A stretch of 19,864 nt of DNA from the NCBI GenBank assembly GCA_964435635.1, contig CAYSZU010000014.1, positions 1 to 19,864 of the forward strand, read 5' to 3'. Each line of letters opens with the position of its first letter. Position 1 is the first letter of the stretch. A program made the position numbers and the translations under genes. This document shows positions 1 through 7,682 of this stretch, piece after piece. The notes below the pieces were generated by a model. That model was given only the letters and a program-made list of their open reading frames with translations, was not told the DNA's origin and searched no databases. Source of the stretch: DAOOOU01 sp964435635 (lineage in GTDB: Bacteria; Bacillota_I; Bacilli_A; RF39; UBA660).

Positions 1-55
1 CTTTTATTTTACCATGTACACATTTTTTCTGTCTATTTTAGTGTAACCTATCCAT

Positions 56-798
56 TTTTCCGGAACCGGAAATACAAAATATGTAGCAAATTTGTTTTCA
101 AAGAGAACCGATTCAAAATGTTTCTCCATTGAAGAAAATATTGATTTTGAAAATTATATATCAAAAACAAAAATAGTTGTTTTTGCATATCCTATATATG
201 GTTCTTGCGTGCCTTTAATTATGAGAAATTTCGTTTATAAATATAAAGAGAAATTAAATGGTAAAAAACTAATTATACTCGTAACACAAAATCTTTTTTC
301 AGGTGATGGAGCAAGGGTTTTTACTGATTTACTAAAAGGGATAAATTATGAGGTTATTTATGCCGAACATTTTAATATGCCAAATAATATTTGTAATATA
401 TCTTTTTACCCATTATCTAGTTCGAAAAAAAGTAGAAAATACATTATTGATGCTCATAAAAAAATAGATAAAATAATTAATAATTTAAATAATGGGGTAA
501 TAAAAAAAGAGGATTTAATTTTGTTTCTAAGTATCTCGGGCTAATTTCTCAAAGATATCATTTTACATTTTTCGAAAAGAAAGCGATGAAAGATGTTCGA
601 ATAAATGAAGACTGTATTAATTGTTCTCTTTGTGTTAAAGTCTGTCCAATGAGTAATTTAATAGAAAAGGATGGCAAAATAGTCCAAAAGGGGAAATGCA
701 CTCTTTGTTATAGATGTGTTAATAAATGCCCTAAAAAAGCTATTACAGTTTTGGTGCATTCAAAAGTTAAAAATCAGTACAAAGGAATAAGTTTTTAA
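56..798 (+). pseudogene. Broken EFR1-like flavodoxin/4Fe-4S ferredoxin gene
   Basis: The first part encodes a flavodoxin-like domain that opens with the FMN phosphate-binding loop FSGTGNTKYVAN (from about 56). The second part, from about 586, encodes a two-cluster ferredoxin with CxxCxxCxxxCP motifs (CINCSLCVKVCP and CTLCYRCVNKCP). Such fusions (EFR1 family) are probable electron carriers in anaerobic Firmicutes. The two parts lie in different frames. The first frame ends at the TAA at 542-544, but the other frame from 529 reads KYLGLISQRYHF, the expected linker, so one base is missing near 526-529. The start is also unclear: no ATG precedes the FMN loop and an in-frame TAA sits at 44-46. I read it as a decayed gene. 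An isolated sequencing indel could explain the frameshift but not the missing start. Confidence 0.8.
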
Positions 799-941
799 AG
801 CCATTTTTTTACTTAACTGCAAAGCGCCAATCAATAAGTAAATATTACGACATATTCTTTTTGTGATTCTTTTGAAATAAATTAAATTTATGATAAAGAT
901 TTATAGATTATCTTAAATAGCGCAAAAGGGCATAATTTTTA

Positions 942-957
942 TATTTAGTTCTAAATA
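942..957. repeat. Short perfect inverted repeat upstream of argS
   Basis: TATTTAG-TT-CTAAATA is a perfect A+T-rich inverted repeat in the 232-base gap before argS. It has no T-tract, so it is not a convincing terminator. It could be a weak operator or chance in A+T-rich DNA. CTAAATAA recurs at about 966. Nothing else coding is seen in 799-1030, and there is no T-box GGTGG element. Confidence 0.25.
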
Positions 958-995
958 AAGTGTAGTCTAAATAACTTTTATAATAAATATTTTTA

Positions 996-1004
996 TGGTA
1001 GAAT
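996..1004 (+). promoter_or_regulatory. Probable extended -10 promoter of argS
   Basis: TGG-TAGAAT lies about 27 bases before the argS start codon. It fits the TGn-extended -10 pattern used repeatedly in this window, with one mismatch to TATAAT and no clear -35. A GAGGAG ribosome-binding site follows. Confidence 0.5.
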
Positions 1005-1030
1005 TACAATATATGAAATGAGGAGTATTT

Positions 1031-2773
1031 ATGATCTACGACATTTTAACGGCTAAAATATCATCCGTTTTTAAAAATTTAAATTTAGGAGATTACGGCC
1101 GAGTAGAATTATCAAAACGTCCTGAATTATGTGATTATCAATGTAATGATATCTTTGCTGCTGCTAAGGCTAATAATATGAATCCAATTGAACTTGGCCA
1201 AACAATTGTTACAGAGATTAATAAATCCCTAGACTTTAGTGATTGTTTTAATGAAGTAACTTTCTGTCCACCGGGGTTTATAAATATTAATGTAAGCGAT
1301 AAGTTAATTCACAGTTTACTTGTTACTATGTTTACAAGCGATAAGTTTGGGTTTATACCGCCTGCGGTTATTAAAACTTTTGTTTTAGATTATGGTGGAC
1401 CAAATATCGCCAAACCACTTCATGTTGGTCACTTTCGAACAGCGGTTATTGGCGAAACGATGAAAAATATTATTAGTTTCTGTGGTCATAAAGTTATTAG
1501 CGATGTTCATTTAGGCGACTATGGCTTGCAAATTGGGCAAGTTATGCTTGGCTTAAAATTAGAGCAACCGGAATTGTCGTTTTTTGACGAACAAAAGCAG
1601 GATGACTTTCCTGCTGAAGCTCCTTTTAGCATTAAAGATTTGGAACGAATATATCCAATGATGAGTGCTAGATGCAAAAGTGATGAAGAAGTTTTGAAAG
1701 TAGCCCGTGATATGACCCTTGCTTTTCAAAAAGGTCAACCAGGATTAGTAGCTTTATGGAAACATATAGTTAGTGTTTCAGTAGTTGATATAAAACGTTT
1801 ATACGCTAGGATTGGCGTTAGTTTTGATTATTGGTACGGAGAAAGTGATGGAGCTAAATACGTACCAGAAGTAATTGAGTTTATGAAAAATAAAAATATT
1901 GTTAAACGTGATGATAACGCTTTAATAATTGATGTTTCTAAACCAACAGATACTTATACTGTGCCGCCATTAATTTTAGAAAATTCAAATGGTAGTTATG
2001 GTTATGCCCCAACAGATTTAGCTACTATTTATCAAAGAGTTCGTGATTTTAATCCGGATTATATTTTATATTTTGTTGATTCGAGACAATGGAATCATTT
2101 CAATCAAGTTTTCAGAGCTAGTTATATATCAGAATTAGTTAGACCAGATGTTACCCTTGAACATATTGGCTATGGAACTATTAACGGTGAGGATAACAAA
2201 CCGTTTAAAACCAGATCGGGAGATAGCGTTTCGCTAGATCTGCTAATTAATATGGTTAAAGAAAAAGTAATGACTATTCGTGAAGAAAATAAAAGCATGA
2301 GTGAAATAGATCAGATGAAGTTAGTGAATAGTATTTTAAAATTCGGCGATATGCAGAATAGTATAGAAAAAAATTATATCTTTGATCTTGAAAAATTTAG
2401 TAGTTTTAACGGTAAAACCGGACCTTATTTACTATATAGTGTGGTTCGAATTCGTAAACTTTTATCTGAAATAAGTAATAATAATGAATTACAGGTTCGG
2501 ACTTACAATGATTTAGAAAGAAAATTACGTTTAAAATTATTAGATTTTAATAAAGAGGTTATGGCTTCATTTAATGAACGTGCCCCACATTTTATTTGTG
2601 AGTACGCATTTGAATTAGCGTCATTAGCTAATGCTTTTTATCAAGCAAACCATTTAGTGTCACTTGAAGATGAAACTCAAAAATCATCATGGAGTTATTT
2701 ATTAAAAGGGACTACAGACATGATTGAGATGTTATTAAAACTATTAGTAATTGAAATACCAGAAAATATGTAA
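1031..2773 (+). CDS. argS: Arginyl-tRNA synthetase
   Basis: Charges tRNA-Arg with arginine in the cytoplasm (class Ia synthetase). The 580-residue length is normal for the family. The N-terminal tRNA-binding region contains PPGFININ near residue 80. The catalytic core has GGPNIAKPLHVGH, where HVGH (131-134) is the HIGH signature, and KPFKTRSG (391-397) occupies the KMSKS-loop position. The C-terminal helical anticodon-binding domain (about 455-580) ends in the conserved MLLKLLVIEIPE region. The GAGGAG ribosome-binding site six bases before the ATG fixes the start. folA follows after 49 bases without an obvious promoter, so the two are probably cotranscribed. No T-box leader is visible. Confidence 0.96.
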   Translation: MIYDILTAKISSVFKNLNLGDYGRVELSKRPELCDYQCNDIFAAAKANNMNPIELGQTIVTEINKSLDFSDCFNEVTFCPPGFININVSDKLIHSLLVTMFTSDKFGFIPPAVIKTFVLDYGGPNIAKPLHVGHFRTAVIGETMKNIISFCGHKVISDVHLGDYGLQIGQVMLGLKLEQPELSFFDEQKQDDFPAEAPFSIKDLERIYPMMSARCKSDEEVLKVARDMTLAFQKGQPGLVALWKHIVSVSVVDIKRLYARIGVSFDYWYGESDGAKYVPEVIEFMKNKNIVKRDDNALIIDVSKPTDTYTVPPLILENSNGSYGYAPTDLATIYQRVRDFNPDYILYFVDSRQWNHFNQVFRASYISELVRPDVTLEHIGYGTINGEDNKPFKTRSGDSVSLDLLINMVKEKVMTIREENKSMSEIDQMKLVNSILKFGDMQNSIEKNYIFDLEKFSSFNGKTGPYLLYSVVRIRKLLSEISNNNELQVRTYNDLERKLRLKLLDFNKEVMASFNERAPHFICEYAFELASLANAFYQANHLVSLEDETQKSSWSYLLKGTTDMIEMLLKLLVIEIPENM

Positions 2774-2822
2774 TTAATTAAACAATGGAATCTAATTTTA
2801 AACAACAGGGGGAATTATAATT

Positions 2823-3341
2823 ATGATGAATAATAATGGGAAATATCCAAATATGGGTTTAATAGCAGCAATCGCTCAAAATAGAGAAATCGGGTACAAA
2901 AAAGAGCTTATTTGTCGAATAAGAGATGATCTAGAATTTTTTAAACAGATTACGATGGGTTCTTATGTCATAATGGGAAGAAACACCTATGATTCAATGC
3001 CGAAGAATCTTCCGGGAAGAAGTTATATAGTTTTATCTAGAGATGAAGAGTTTAACTTAGAACAACCTAAAATTGTTCATAGAAGCTTGGAAGAGACACT
3101 AGCTTTTGTCACTCAAGAAGAAGATTCTATGTTCTGGGTAGTTGGTGGCGAAATAATATATACTAATTTATTACCATATGTCGATAAGATGCATATAACA
3201 GAAATATGTGCTAAATATCCAAATGCAGATACGTTTTTCCCGGAATTTAATAAAGATGAATGGCAAGAAAGCAAAGGGGAAGAACTGTTTTGCTCGGAAA
3301 ATAATGTTCATTATAACCATGTCTTATATTTAAGAAAATAG
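2823..3341 (+). CDS. folA: Dihydrofolate reductase
   Basis: Reduces dihydrofolate to tetrahydrofolate with NADPH, feeding thymidylate and purine synthesis. At 172 residues it has full family length. Recognisable segments are MGLIAAIAQNREIGY (N-terminal strand), RDDLEFFKQIT with the active-site Asp, the NADPH-binding VIMGRNTYDSMPKNLPGR, and WVVGGEIIYTNLLPYVDKMHITEI near the C-terminus. The segment before the active-site Asp reads LICRIRDDL where the E. coli enzyme has LPWNLPADL, so the usual Trp is Cys. A Cys here also occurs in other Firmicutes DHFRs, as far as I recall. A GGGGGAA ribosome-binding site precedes two adjacent ATG codons, and either could be the start. Confidence 0.93.
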   Translation: MMNNNGKYPNMGLIAAIAQNREIGYKKELICRIRDDLEFFKQITMGSYVIMGRNTYDSMPKNLPGRSYIVLSRDEEFNLEQPKIVHRSLEETLAFVTQEEDSMFWVVGGEIIYTNLLPYVDKMHITEICAKYPNADTFFPEFNKDEWQESKGEELFCSENNVHYNHVLYLRK

Positions 3342-3342
3342 T

Positions 3343-3367
3343 ATTATAGATTTAAAGGCCCTATAAT
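3343..3367 (+). terminator. Weak hairpin after folA
   Basis: ATTATAG (3343-3349) pairs with CTATAAT (3361-3367) across an 11-base loop just after the folA stop. There is no clean T-tract, so its role as terminator is doubtful. Confidence 0.25.
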
Positions 3368-3434
3368 TAATTAAAAAGATTAGCTTGATTTCTGTTAACT
3401 AGGCAAAGAGGATAATAACTTTTTGCTTTTTATA

Positions 3435-3443
3435 TGTTATAAT
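3435..3443 (+). promoter_or_regulatory. Extended -10 promoter of proS
   Basis: TGT-TATAAT, a perfect extended -10, lies 17 bases before the proS ATG. The implied leader is only about 10-12 bases and begins essentially at the AGGTGAT ribosome-binding site. No -35 is obvious. Confidence 0.7.
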
Positions 3444-3460
3444 AATACTAGGTGATATAA

Positions 3461-4885
3461 ATGAAAAACAAGATGATTACAGCAAGAGATATTGACTTTT
3501 CAAAATGGTATACTGATGTTATAAGAATAGGCCGTTTAGTAGATTATTCTAATATAAAAGGCTGTGATATATTAGAACCAAACGGGTATGCAATTTGGGA
3601 AAACATTCAGCGTGTGTTAGATGATAAATTTAAAGAATTAGGCCATCAAAATGTCTATTTACCTTTGTTTATTCCTGAGAGTTTGTTAAACAAAGAAAAG
3701 GAACATGTTGAGGGTTTTGCTCCGGAAGTGGCGTGGGTAACTCATGGGGGAAGCAATAAGCTAGAAGAAAGATTATGTGTCAGACCAACTTCTGAGACTT
3801 TATTTTGTAATTACTACGCAAATAGTATTACGTCTTATCGTGACTTACCTAAATTATATAATCAATGGTGTAATGTTGTAAGGTGGGAAAAAGAAACTAG
3901 ACCACTAATGCGATCAAGAGAATTTTTATGGCAAGAAGGACATACGTTACACGAAACAAAAGCTGAAGCGGAAAAAGAAGCTTTGCAGATGCTTAATGTA
4001 TATCGCGAGTTTTATGAAAACTATTTAGCAATTCCCGTTGTGATTGGCAAAAAAACGGAAAAAGAAAAGTTTTCCGGGGCTGAATACACATATACAGTTG
4101 AGGCGTTAATGTATAATGGCGTATCGCTTCAATCAGCAACTTCTCATTATTTTGGCCAAAAGTTTACTATTCCTTTCAATATTACTTTTTCCAATCGTGA
4201 AAATAAATTAGAACACCCTTACCAAACATCTTGGGGACTATCATTAAGAAGTATTGGTGGGATAGTTATGGTTCATGGCGATGATAATGGTTTAGTATTA
4301 CCGCCTCGTATTGCTCCAATTAAAGTTGTAGTTATTCCTATCATTCAATCGGAAGAAATAGTGAATAAAGCTAATGAAATAAAAGAACTTCTAAATTCTG
4401 CAAAAATAAAAACTATTGTTGATGATTCAGATAGGTCAGCTGGTTTTAAATTTGCTGAGCAGGAAACAAAGGGCATTCCTCTTCGAATTGAAATTGGCCC
4501 AAAAGAATTAACCGAGGAAGAAATGATTGTTGTTCGTCGAGATGATCGATCAAAAAAGACAATTTCATTTTCGGATGATATTGAAAGCGAATTAATTAAA
4601 ATCATGGATGAAATGCATGATGATATGTTTCAAAGAGCCCAAAAGCGAAATGAACAGAAGACAAGTATTTGTCATGATATAAATGAAGTTAAAGATGTTA
4701 TTAAAGATGGTCCAGGTTTCATTAAAGCGATGTGGTGTGGGTCTTCAGATTGTGAACTTAAAATGAAAGAAATTAACGGTATTAAGGCCAGGTGTATTCC
4801 TTTTGATCAAGAACTAGTTGGTCAAAAATGTATATGTTGTGGCCAGGAGGCAAAAGAAATGGTTATTTGGGGAGTTCAGTACTAA
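3461..4885 (+). CDS. proS: Prolyl-tRNA synthetase, archaeal/eukaryote-like type
   Basis: Charges tRNA-Pro with proline (class IIa synthetase). The 474-residue length and architecture are those of the short archaeal/eukaryote-like form, without the inserted editing domain of the roughly 570-residue bacterial form. Landmarks are RPTSET (108-113), motif 2 in RWEKETRPLMRSREFLWQEG (141-160), motif 3 in SWGLSLRSIGGIVMVHGDD, an anticodon-binding domain from about residue 285, and a C-terminal zinc-type domain with Cys at 426, 431, 445, 457, 459 and 460 ending in the family's terminal Tyr. This type also occurs in mycoplasmas and several Firmicutes. The gene has its own promoter and an AGGTGAT ribosome-binding site. 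Confidence 0.96.
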   Translation: MKNKMITARDIDFSKWYTDVIRIGRLVDYSNIKGCDILEPNGYAIWENIQRVLDDKFKELGHQNVYLPLFIPESLLNKEKEHVEGFAPEVAWVTHGGSNKLEERLCVRPTSETLFCNYYANSITSYRDLPKLYNQWCNVVRWEKETRPLMRSREFLWQEGHTLHETKAEAEKEALQMLNVYREFYENYLAIPVVIGKKTEKEKFSGAEYTYTVEALMYNGVSLQSATSHYFGQKFTIPFNITFSNRENKLEHPYQTSWGLSLRSIGGIVMVHGDDNGLVLPPRIAPIKVVVIPIIQSEEIVNKANEIKELLNSAKIKTIVDDSDRSAGFKFAEQETKGIPLRIEIGPKELTEEEMIVVRRDDRSKKTISFSDDIESELIKIMDEMHDDMFQRAQKRNEQKTSICHDINEVKDVIKDGPGFIKAMWCGSSDCELKMKEINGIKARCIPFDQELVGQKCICCGQEAKEMVIWGVQY

Positions 4886-4923
4886 AAACCGATTTTTTAT
4901 AAGTTATTATCATGAATTTTCGA

Positions 4924-4929
4924 TATAAT
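4924..4929 (+). promoter_or_regulatory. -10 element of the first Nudix gene
   Basis: A perfect TATAAT lies 23 bases before the ATG at 4953. No good -35 or TG extension is seen. Confidence 0.5.
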
Positions 4930-4952
4930 ATTAAATCATGGGGGGAGTAAAG

Positions 4953-5432
4953 ATGCAAAATAAAATATTATCATTTATCATTAATGATGATAATGAACTT
5001 TTATTGCTACGCAATAATCCAACAGATCTAGAACATGGGGGAGACTTTTGGTATACAGTAACAGGAGGATTTGAGGATTACGATAAGTCTGGCGAAGAAG
5101 TGGTCAAAAGGGAAATAAAAGAGGAAACAAACCTTAATGTTAAAGAAACTTTGTATCTAAATTGGGTTTTCAAGTACGTTGATAAAAATCTTAATTGTAC
5201 GGAGTATGCCTACTTATCATTTGTTAAAAAAGGAGAAATTATTTTAGATAAAACAGAGAATATAGATTATGAATGGTGTGATTTAACAGAATTTCTTGAA
5301 AGAATTAGATGGTTTGGGGACTTAGATTTATTAAAAAAAGTTTTAGTTAATGGAATGAAAAGAAAATTAACTTTTAACTCTGAGCGGATTGAAGAATATG
5401 ATTTTAACTTTGAAACAATCCTGGATGATTAA
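4953..5432 (+). CDS. Nudix hydrolase
   Basis: Probably hydrolyses a nucleoside diphosphate linked to another moiety; the substrate cannot be read from sequence. From the second ATG the protein is about 159 residues. I prefer 4953 because the GGGGGAG ribosome-binding site falls between the upstream in-frame ATG (4938) and this one. The Nudix box reads GGFEDYDKSGEEVVKREIKE followed by ETNL (about residues 38-62). The metal-binding REIKEE core is intact, but the first Glu of the GX5EX7REUXEE signature is Lys in this spacing, and GE of the usual GGxxExGE is DK. It is probably still active. It stands alone between its own -10 element and the next gene's promoter. Confidence 0.85.
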   Translation: MQNKILSFIINDDNELLLLRNNPTDLEHGGDFWYTVTGGFEDYDKSGEEVVKREIKEETNLNVKETLYLNWVFKYVDKNLNCTEYAYLSFVKKGEIILDKTENIDYEWCDLTEFLERIRWFGDLDLLKKVLVNGMKRKLTFNSERIEEYDFNFETILDD

Positions 5433-5541
5433 AAGAAAAAAGGTTTAAATATCCCTCGGTATTATGAGCGGTATGATAAAAAATCTTTATTATTAGTAAA
5501 ATAAAGGGTTGAATGCAATAGAAAACCTTGCACTTCTTTAA

Positions 5542-5547
5542 TATAAT
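5542..5547 (+). promoter_or_regulatory. -10 element of the nucleoside phosphorylase-like gene
   Basis: TATAAT lies 19 bases before the ATG at 5567, followed by an AAAGGTGATA ribosome-binding site. There is no clear -35. Confidence 0.5.
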
Positions 5548-5566
5548 AATGAAAAGGTGATAATAG

Positions 5567-6358
5567 ATGGAATTAACATATAAAGAATTGTTAGCTGCGC
5601 AACTTAAATTTGGCACTACCGAAGAAGATATTAGAAGTAAAGAAGATTTTAATATGGTGCTACCAAATGTTGTAATTGCCCCTTGGTGGGAAATAGAAAT
5701 GTTTATGAATAGTGATTTAAAAATCACTAAAATTAGTGAAAGAATGTTTAGTTTAGCTAATGATGAAGTAGAATTTTCGTTTATTCAAGTAAAACAAATT
5801 GGGGCCCCAGCTATTATTGAAGAGGTTTTAAGTTTAGGTGTTACTAAATGCGAGAATCTAGTTTTTGTTGGATCAGCTGGAGCGCTTGTCGAAAACATTG
5901 GGATTGGGGATATTGTTGTCCCAAAATTATCTATTTGTGGTGATGGTGCATCGCGCTATCTTAATAGTGATTTAAAGGATGATTTTGGTCAAAAAGCAAA
6001 ACCTGATAGTAGATTAACAGCGCAATTATTTGAAGCGGCTGAAAAAATAGCCGGTCCAATGAATGTAAAAACCCATCAGGTAGATAATTTTAGTGTCGAT
6101 ACTATATTTGGCCAGTTTCCTCATATGGATACGATAATAGGTACTGGAGCAAAAGTAATAGAAATGGAAACTTATAGTTTATTTAAGGCAGCTAAAATAG
6201 CTGGCATAAAAGCAACGGCGCTATTTTGTATATCAGATAATATTATTAATAAAAAAACTTTGTATAGTGGCCGAACTGAAGAGGAAGCAGTCCGAAGAAG
6301 AATGGTTAGAAATAATATCCTGCCTAATATAATAATTGACTTCTTTAAAAATATATAA
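5567..6358 (+). CDS. Nucleoside phosphorylase-like protein (PNP/UDP family I)
   Basis: Resembles family I purine/uridine phosphorylases and nucleosidases, which cleave the N-glycosidic bond of nucleosides in salvage pathways. At 263 residues the length fits. The phosphate/ribose-site segment reads NLVFVGSAGAL (97-107) followed by IGIGDIVVP (111-119). The nucleoside/ribose motif is VIEMETYSLFKAA (197-209), and CISDN (221-225) supplies the base-contacting Asp expected of purine-type enzymes. The N-terminal 70 residues, with APWWEIEMF, match no substrate class I can name. Whether it is a phosphorylase or a hydrolase is not decidable from sequence. It is monocistronic, followed by a hairpin terminator. 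Confidence 0.85.
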   Translation: MELTYKELLAAQLKFGTTEEDIRSKEDFNMVLPNVVIAPWWEIEMFMNSDLKITKISERMFSLANDEVEFSFIQVKQIGAPAIIEEVLSLGVTKCENLVFVGSAGALVENIGIGDIVVPKLSICGDGASRYLNSDLKDDFGQKAKPDSRLTAQLFEAAEKIAGPMNVKTHQVDNFSVDTIFGQFPHMDTIIGTGAKVIEMETYSLFKAAKIAGIKATALFCISDNIINKKTLYSGRTEEEAVRRRMVRNNILPNIIIDFFKNI

Positions 6359-6390
6359 AAAGCTAATTTATAATCGCTAATCCTTTAATA

Positions 6391-6420
6391 AAAGCTCAGT
6401 ATATTTATTCTGAGTTTTTT
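6391..6420 (+). terminator. Intrinsic terminator merged with the next promoter
   Basis: AAAGCTCAG (6391-6399) pairs with CTGAGTTTT (6410-6418) through one G-U pair, with a 10-base loop and a six-T tract at 6415-6420. The last T is also the T of the TGTTATAAT element of the following gene. Confidence 0.75.
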
Positions 6421-6428
6421 GTTATAAT
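6420..6428 (+). promoter_or_regulatory. Extended -10 promoter of the DUF5662 gene
   Basis: TGT-TATAAT follows directly on the terminator T-tract. The ATG is 32 bases downstream behind an AGGAGG ribosome-binding site. Confidence 0.7.
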
Positions 6429-6460
6429 AACAGCATTAATTATTTATAGGAGGAATTATT

Positions 6461-7024
6461 ATGGCCCAAGAAGCAGATTATATGAAATATTTCGAATATT
6501 ATGCCAACCATACATACGGGGTTGTTCTTGCTTGGCAAGATATTAGAGATATTTTGATTGATAATAATCTTATAAACGAAGTTGAATTTAACCATATAAA
6601 TAACTTAATTATTTGGCATGATAATTCTAAAATTAGTAAAGAAGAGTTTGAGGCTTATGCTTTAAAATATTTTCCAGTTGAATTTAAAGATACAGAGTTT
6701 GAACAAGAAAAAATAGAGAATGCGTACAAAACAGCTTGGCAACATCATAAAGATAATAATCTACATCATTGGCAAACCCTTAAGGATTATAAAGGATTGG
6801 ATTGGAAGTGTTACATTGTTGATGCGGTTTGTGATTGGATTGCAATGGGATGGGCAACGGGAAACTTAGTTAATGATTACTATGAAAAAAATAAAGGGAA
6901 AATTATTTTACCAATCGAATATAGAGCTTTTTTGGAAAAAGTATTAGGGTTAATTAGCGTAAGCCAATGTAAGGCAAACGAACAATTTTCAAGTGGAGAT
7001 CAAACAACGCTAATATTTAAGTGA
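6461..7024 (+). CDS. DUF5662-like protein
   Basis: Resembles the DUF5662 family of Firmicutes and phages, whose function is unknown to me. It is 187 residues and cytoplasmic, with no signal or membrane segment. Conserved-looking features are IIWHDNSKISKEEFEAY, AWQHHKDNNLHHW, and VDAVCDWIAMGWATGN. The spaced His and Asp residues (HD, HH, HHW, D) could bind metal in the manner of a small helical hydrolase, but that is inference. The AGGAGG ribosome-binding site fixes the start. It is transcribed from its own promoter. Confidence 0.7.
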   Translation: MAQEADYMKYFEYYANHTYGVVLAWQDIRDILIDNNLINEVEFNHINNLIIWHDNSKISKEEFEAYALKYFPVEFKDTEFEQEKIENAYKTAWQHHKDNNLHHWQTLKDYKGLDWKCYIVDAVCDWIAMGWATGNLVNDYYEKNKGKIILPIEYRAFLEKVLGLISVSQCKANEQFSSGDQTTLIFK

Positions 7025-7053
7025 ATTGGGTCATATCAAATCCATTAATAGTT

Positions 7054-7062
7054 TGTTATAAT
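7054..7062 (+). promoter_or_regulatory. Extended -10 promoter of the CYTH gene
   Basis: TGT-TATAAT lies 39 bases before the ATG at 7102, with a GAGGAG ribosome-binding site between. There is no clear -35. Confidence 0.65.
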
Positions 7063-7101
7063 AGCAATGGTAAAATAATAAATAAAGAATGAGGAGCGTT
7101 T

Positions 7102-7605
7102 ATGTTAAACAAGGAAATTGAAAAAAAATATATAATTAACGAATTACCAGATTTATCACAATGTAATTTTAAGGAGATAACTCAAGGTTATCTTAGTTTT
7201 AGCCCGGAGATAAGAATTAGAAAAAGTAATGATCATTTTTCCTTGACCAAAAAAGGAGAGGGTGATTTAGTGCGGAGCGAAGAGTCAACCTCAATTAGTA
7301 CTCTTGCCTATAATATTTTATATTCGCAAGTGATTGGTAATATAATTGAAAAAACTAGATTTATGTATCTTTTAAATGACGGATTAATGGCTGAAATAGA
7401 TATTTATAAAGGAGCCTTTGATGGTCTTAAGGTTGTTGAAGTAGAATTTTCAGCAGAAGAGCAAGCTCAAGCATTTACTCCTCCTAGTTGGTTTGGGCTG
7501 GAGGTTACTACTGATAAAAGATATAAAAACAAGAATTTAGCCCAAGCAAAAGTTGAGGAAATAAAGGCTATTATTCCGTCAGGACTAATCCTTAAAAAAG
7601 ATTAA
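7102..7605 (+). CDS. CYTH-domain phosphatase (triphosphate tunnel family)
   Basis: CYTH proteins form an eight-stranded tunnel that binds triphosphates; bacterial members often hydrolyse tripolyphosphate or nucleoside triphosphates. The signature EIEKK (residues 5-9, the ExExK motif) is at the N-terminus as expected. The tunnel Arg/Lys and Glu residues follow in EIRIRKS, SLTKKGEG, EKTRFMY, MAEIDIYKG, KVVEVEF and TTDKRYKNKNLA. At 167 residues it is a typical single-domain protein. The exact substrate cannot be assigned. It has its own promoter and sits 77 bases before the ABC transporter start. Confidence 0.88.
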   Translation: MLNKEIEKKYIINELPDLSQCNFKEITQGYLSFSPEIRIRKSNDHFSLTKKGEGDLVRSEESTSISTLAYNILYSQVIGNIIEKTRFMYLLNDGLMAEIDIYKGAFDGLKVVEVEFSAEEQAQAFTPPSWFGLEVTTDKRYKNKNLAQAKVEEIKAIIPSGLILKKD

Positions 7606-7682
7606 GAATTATATGTAGTAAAAAGGATTATGCTTATTATAAAACTAAATATATTATGAAGAGAATGATTAAAGGAGAAAAA

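Noticed and set aside
92..544. Independent gene starting at TTG 92
   Set aside because: The FMN-binding loop lies upstream of that TTG in the same frame, so it is an internal codon of the broken EFR1-like gene.
799..1030. Possible T-box leader or riboswitch before argS
   Set aside because: No GGTGG/T-box bulge, no terminator hairpin with T-tract and no recognisable aptamer core; only a short A+T inverted repeat and a probable promoter.
4938..4952. Upstream ATG 4938 as Nudix start
   Set aside because: GGGGGAG lies between it and the ATG at 4953, so that sequence is the ribosome-binding site.
7587..7627. Inverted repeat TAATCCTT/AAGGATTA around the CYTH stop as terminator
   Set aside because: The loop is about 30 bases and no T-tract follows; likely chance.
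7656..7682. Upstream ATG 7656 as ABC exporter start
   Set aside because: The ribosome-binding site AAAGGAG lies after it and is correctly spaced for the ATG at 7683.
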